In this document: one piece after another, positions 15,852 through 17,623 of the stretch
How the letters are laid out: each line of letters starts with the position of its first letter
Numbering within the stretch: the first letter of the stretch is position 1
Origin: Bacteroidales bacterium UBA1195
Lineage (GTDB): Bacteria > Bacteroidota > Bacteroidia > Bacteroidales > WCHB1-69
Assembly: GCA_002309855.1 (NCBI GenBank)
Contig: DBYD01000055.1
Coordinates: forward strand, 1 to 17,623
Reading direction: 5' to 3'
Length of the DNA stretch: 17,623 nucleotides
Program-made: the position numbers and the translations under genes
The notes under the pieces: generated by a model
What the model was told of the DNA's origin: nothing
What the model saw: only the letters and a program-made list of their open reading frames with translations
Database searches by the model: none

Positions 15852-15889
15852 AAAATGTAGGGCTGTCATATATGGCAGCCCTACATTTT
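15852..15889 (-). terminator. Terminator of the T9SS-cargo gene
   Basis: This is a near-perfect 19-pair inverted repeat (one G-T pair) built on TGTAGGGCTG / CAGCCCTACA with A-rich and T-rich outer ends. On the minus strand it lies about 27 bases past the stop of the gene at 15917 and ends in TTTTT, as expected for a Rho-independent terminator. Confidence 0.85.
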
Positions 15890-15916
15890 AACGCATTGAT
15901 ACGTTGCAGATGGTTT

Positions 15917-17158
15917 TTATTCCACCACGATCTTACGCATGACGGTGGCGCGGTCCGTTCCGATTTTCAGAAAATATACCCCTTTTGCGAGGGTGGAGAT
16001 GTTGACGACCTGTTCGCTGCCCTCAAGGCTTTGCCGCAGCACCTCCTGCCCGACGGCGTTGAACACCTGAAGGCTCTGCAGTGTGCCCTGCGCATCGCGC
16101 AGCCATATCTGGCCGCTGGCGGGGTTGGGGCTGACGGTGATGTATCCGTCCTTTATGTCCGGAACGCTTCCGCCAACATTTTTGTTGAAGCAGTCTCCTT
16201 GCTTACCATCTGTATCATACTGCGGAAAATCCATCAACAGCTCGCCACCCTCATGATAGCACAACAGGCGCAGCATTTCGTACCGGCAGTCGTAGTCGGG
16301 TTTGCAGTCAGGTGAGAAAAGTCCGTAGTTGCTGCCGATGCCCTCAATCCATATTGTCTCATCAAACGGATGGTATGACTGTTCCTCGCGGTTGAATATC
16401 TGGATGTGCAGTGCGGCGCGTTTTTCCCCGTTCCGCAATGTTACGGAATCCCTGCCAACACATTGCGCCACCAGTTTGGGAAGACCCCTCTCTATGGATG
16501 CGATTCTGACAGAGTCCCCCACCTTCATTGAGAAATCGTACATAAGGACTGGTGAATTTACCAAGGGATGATATGGTTTCATGGGAATGCCGAACACCAG
16601 TTTTGTGGCGGTGTCGTAACGTATCAGCGCATATAGGGCTGCGTTTCCGGATGGTTTGTCCGGCTCAAGATACTCTTCTCTGTAAACTTTCAGCCATGTG
16701 TTCCAATTCACAACAGTGTCACCCGACGTGCGGTATTTCACATAGCTCACCGACCATTCGCATGAATCCTTGAAGACAAGTCCGGACTGGCAGTTTGTGA
16801 CATTTACGGTGTCCGTGCTCACAATCTCTTTCAGCTCCCTTGTCCTTTGGTCGTTGCCGAGGGAATCCTTTTTGGTGTTCCATTGGATGAGTTCAACGAC
16901 TGGGACAAACGGTCCGGCATGTTCGTAGATGTGCCGCACCGGGGCATTCCATTCCGATGCGCTGGTGAGCCAGTATATGCGTCCGTCACCTGTGTAGAAT
17001 TTAAGAGTGTCAGCGTTGACGGATTTGAATTTGAACTCCACCGCGAAGGGGGCGCACCCCGAAAGGGTGTCGATGGTCATTTCGCAGGATGGTGCGGACT
17101 GGGCGAGGCAGCCGCCCGCCATTGCAAATGCAAGGAAAAATGTAAGGACTTTTTTCAT
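15917..17158 (-). CDS. Secreted PKD-like protein with type IX secretion sorting domain
   Basis: This 413-residue protein has a signal peptide (MKKVLTFFLAFAMAGGCLA, cut before Q20). A PKD-like domain follows at about 25-90 (SGCAPFAVEFKFKS, YTGDG, RHIYEHAG). The central region (about 110-320) has no family I recognise and contains many Cys and aromatic residues. The C-terminal 77 residues form a Por/T9SS sorting domain: ITVSPNPASGQIWL, LQVFNAVGQEVLRQSL, VNISTLAKGVYFLKIGTD and a final MRKIVVE strand. Such tails send proteins across the outer membrane through the type IX system for release or surface attachment. The gene is monocistronic. Its promoter region has a -7-like box and an 11-base homopolymer. 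The function beyond secretion is unknown. Confidence 0.92.
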   Translation of the reverse strand: MKKVLTFFLAFAMAGGCLAQSAPSCEMTIDTLSGCAPFAVEFKFKSVNADTLKFYTGDGRIYWLTSASEWNAPVRHIYEHAGPFVPVVELIQWNTKKDSLGNDQRTRELKEIVSTDTVNVTNCQSGLVFKDSCEWSVSYVKYRTSGDTVVNWNTWLKVYREEYLEPDKPSGNAALYALIRYDTATKLVFGIPMKPYHPLVNSPVLMYDFSMKVGDSVRIASIERGLPKLVAQCVGRDSVTLRNGEKRAALHIQIFNREEQSYHPFDETIWIEGIGSNYGLFSPDCKPDYDCRYEMLRLLCYHEGGELLMDFPQYDTDGKQGDCFNKNVGGSVPDIKDGYITVSPNPASGQIWLRDAQGTLQSLQVFNAVGQEVLRQSLEGSEQVVNISTLAKGVYFLKIGTDRATVMRKIVVE

Positions 17159-17209
17159 GATGCTGTGTTTTTTATGGTTAATACTTCGGTTATATAACGT
17201 TTCTTATCT

Positions 17210-17247
17210 CAAAAATATTACAAGGTGCGGTTTTTTTTTTTAACAAC
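17210..17247 (-). promoter_or_regulatory. Candidate promoter of the T9SS-cargo gene with poly-A spacer
   Basis: On the minus strand TATTTTTG (17217-17210) fits TAnnTTTG, 51 bases before the ATG. A TTG (17246-17244) lies 26 bases upstream, with 11 consecutive A inside the spacer. The usual spacing is about 17-23, so the present spacing is too long by several bases. Confidence 0.4.
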
Positions 17248-17278
17248 AGGGCCGCGCCGTGGAGACGTCGAGCCCTGT
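17246..17278. repeat. GC-rich inverted repeat (ACAGGGC/GCCCTGT)
   Basis: Seven-base perfect arms enclose a 19-base GC-rich loop containing CGCGCC and GAGACGT. The same two modules occur in the palindrome at 17560-17587. Neither strand has a T-run after it, so it is probably not a standard terminator. Confidence 0.5.
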
Positions 17279-17309
17279 CAAATTAAATATTTAATAATTA
17301 ACAATTATC

Positions 17310-17402
17310 ATGGATAATATAATTAAACCAAAATTCGACAGGTGCATTTTATGCCCCCTCACTATATATAATACGCTTGGGGAACCCAATTTCTCACACT
17401 AA
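17310..17402 (+). CDS. Possible 30-residue small ORF
   Basis: An ATG after a Bacteroidota-like leader (ATTAACAATTATC) opens 30 codons beginning MDNIIKPKFDRCILCP and ending in NFSH. It contains a C-x-x-C pair. There is no recognised family, no clear promoter, and it lies in AT-rich repeat-containing DNA. It may be a chance ORF or the remnant of a lost gene. Confidence 0.15.
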   Translation: MDNIIKPKFDRCILCPLTIYNTLGEPNFSH

Positions 17403-17515
17403 AATGAAAAAAAAAATTCATTTTTTTATAATATATTAAAATACAAATGGTTGTAAAATGAGGGAAAATCTCGTTTTTTTCCGCCACGGGAGGCGTTCCG
17501 TATTAGGATTTTGAT

Positions 17516-17523
17516 TATTTTTG
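17516..17523 (+). promoter_or_regulatory. Candidate plus-strand -7 box near right edge
   Basis: TATTTTTG fits TAnnTTTG, but no -33 motif is seen at normal spacing. A transcript from here would start with the inverted repeat at 17524-17555 and the palindrome at 17560-17587, then enter an AT-rich leader running off the window. Confidence 0.3.
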
Positions 17524-17555
17524 CAAATCCATTCTGCGGGAACGGAATGGATTTG
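17524..17555. repeat. 11-bp perfect inverted repeat
   Basis: CAAATCCATTC and GAATGGATTTG are separated by ten bases (TGCGGGAACG). The repeat sits four bases before the palindrome at 17560-17587, and the pair is bracketed by two copies of GTTCCGTA (17495-17502 and 17556-17563). Confidence 0.75.
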
Positions 17556-17559
17556 TTCC

Positions 17560-17587
17560 GTAGAGACGTGGCGCGCCGCGTCTCTAC
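17560..17587. repeat. REP-like palindrome GTAGAGACG...CGTCTCTAC
   Basis: This 28-base palindrome has 14-base arms (GTAGAGACGTGGCG and its complement) with a single G-T pair. Short GTAGAGACG...CGTCTCTAC palindromes recur between genes in Bacteroidota as far as I recall; this was not checked against any database. It is strongly GC-rich within AT-rich surroundings. Confidence 0.75.
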
Positions 17588-17623
17588 ACAAAACGGAAAT
17601 AACATTAACCTTTAAAAATTAAC

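Larger units (their letters stand above)
17159..17623. other. 465-base AT-rich intergenic region with repeats and tiny ORFs
   Basis: No gene longer than about 30 codons is supported here. The region holds the promoter region of the T9SS-cargo gene, an 11-T run (17231-17241), two GC-rich inverted repeats (17246-17278 and 17560-17587), an 11-bp inverted repeat (17524-17555), two tiny ORFs, and a plus-strand -7-like box. The last bases resemble a leader of a plus-strand gene starting beyond the edge. Confidence 0.7.

Noticed and set aside
17366..17373. TATAAT-like sequence as a sigma-70 promoter
   Set aside because: Bacteroidota primary promoters use TAnnTTTG, and TATAAT occurs by chance in AT-rich DNA.
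17401..17427. AAAATGAA/TTCATTTT inverted repeat as a terminator
   Set aside because: It is made of A and T only, with an unstable stem and no plus-strand gene ending before it.

Overview
The window looks like chromosomal DNA of a Bacteroidota (Bacteroidales-type) bacterium. The evidence is a C-terminal type IX secretion (Por) sorting domain, an RNase HI with an N-terminal hybrid-binding domain, AT-rich leaders without Shine-Dalgarno sequences, and several TAnnTTTG boxes of the kind used by the Bacteroidota primary sigma factor. No CRISPR array, transposase, integrase or rRNA gene was seen.

Left edge (1-1069, minus strand): a tRNA cluster Thr(TGT)-Tyr(GTA)-Gly (Gly cut by the edge), preceded by a single-pass membrane protein with two PASTA domains. 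In many bacteria the tRNA order Thr-Tyr-Gly-Thr leads into tuf, so tuf probably lies just left of the window.

1234-2433 (plus): a Cys/Met-metabolism PLP lyase, closed by a hairpin terminator. 2492-4541 (minus): a more A+T-rich type II restriction-modification pair, a C5-cytosine methyltransferase with an unusually long N-terminus followed by an overlapping putative PD-(D/E)XK restriction enzyme. This is probably a horizontally acquired defence island.

4816-9843 (plus): three closely spaced genes for exported proteins. They encode a small outer-membrane beta-barrel, a secreted propeller-like protein of unknown function, and a 942-residue M48 zinc metalloprotease whose C-terminus looks like a beta-barrel. 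This is the best candidate here for an undescribed system: an envelope proteolysis or quality-control module, possibly with the protease anchored in the outer membrane by its own barrel. A near-perfect bidirectional terminator ends it.

15698-9916 (minus): a compact housekeeping operon lysS-dnaB-pgk-rpe-rnhA with gaps of 3, 32, 3 and 0 bases, linking translation, replication, glycolysis, the pentose phosphate pathway and RNA-DNA hybrid removal. Two of its junctions share the same 11-base stop-start sequence.

17158-15917 (minus): a secreted PKD-like protein with a T9SS sorting tail. Its promoter region has an 11-base homopolymer between candidate promoter elements. 17159-17623 is a 465-base AT-rich region with palindromic repeat elements, tiny ORFs, and a leader that probably belongs to a gene beyond the right edge.
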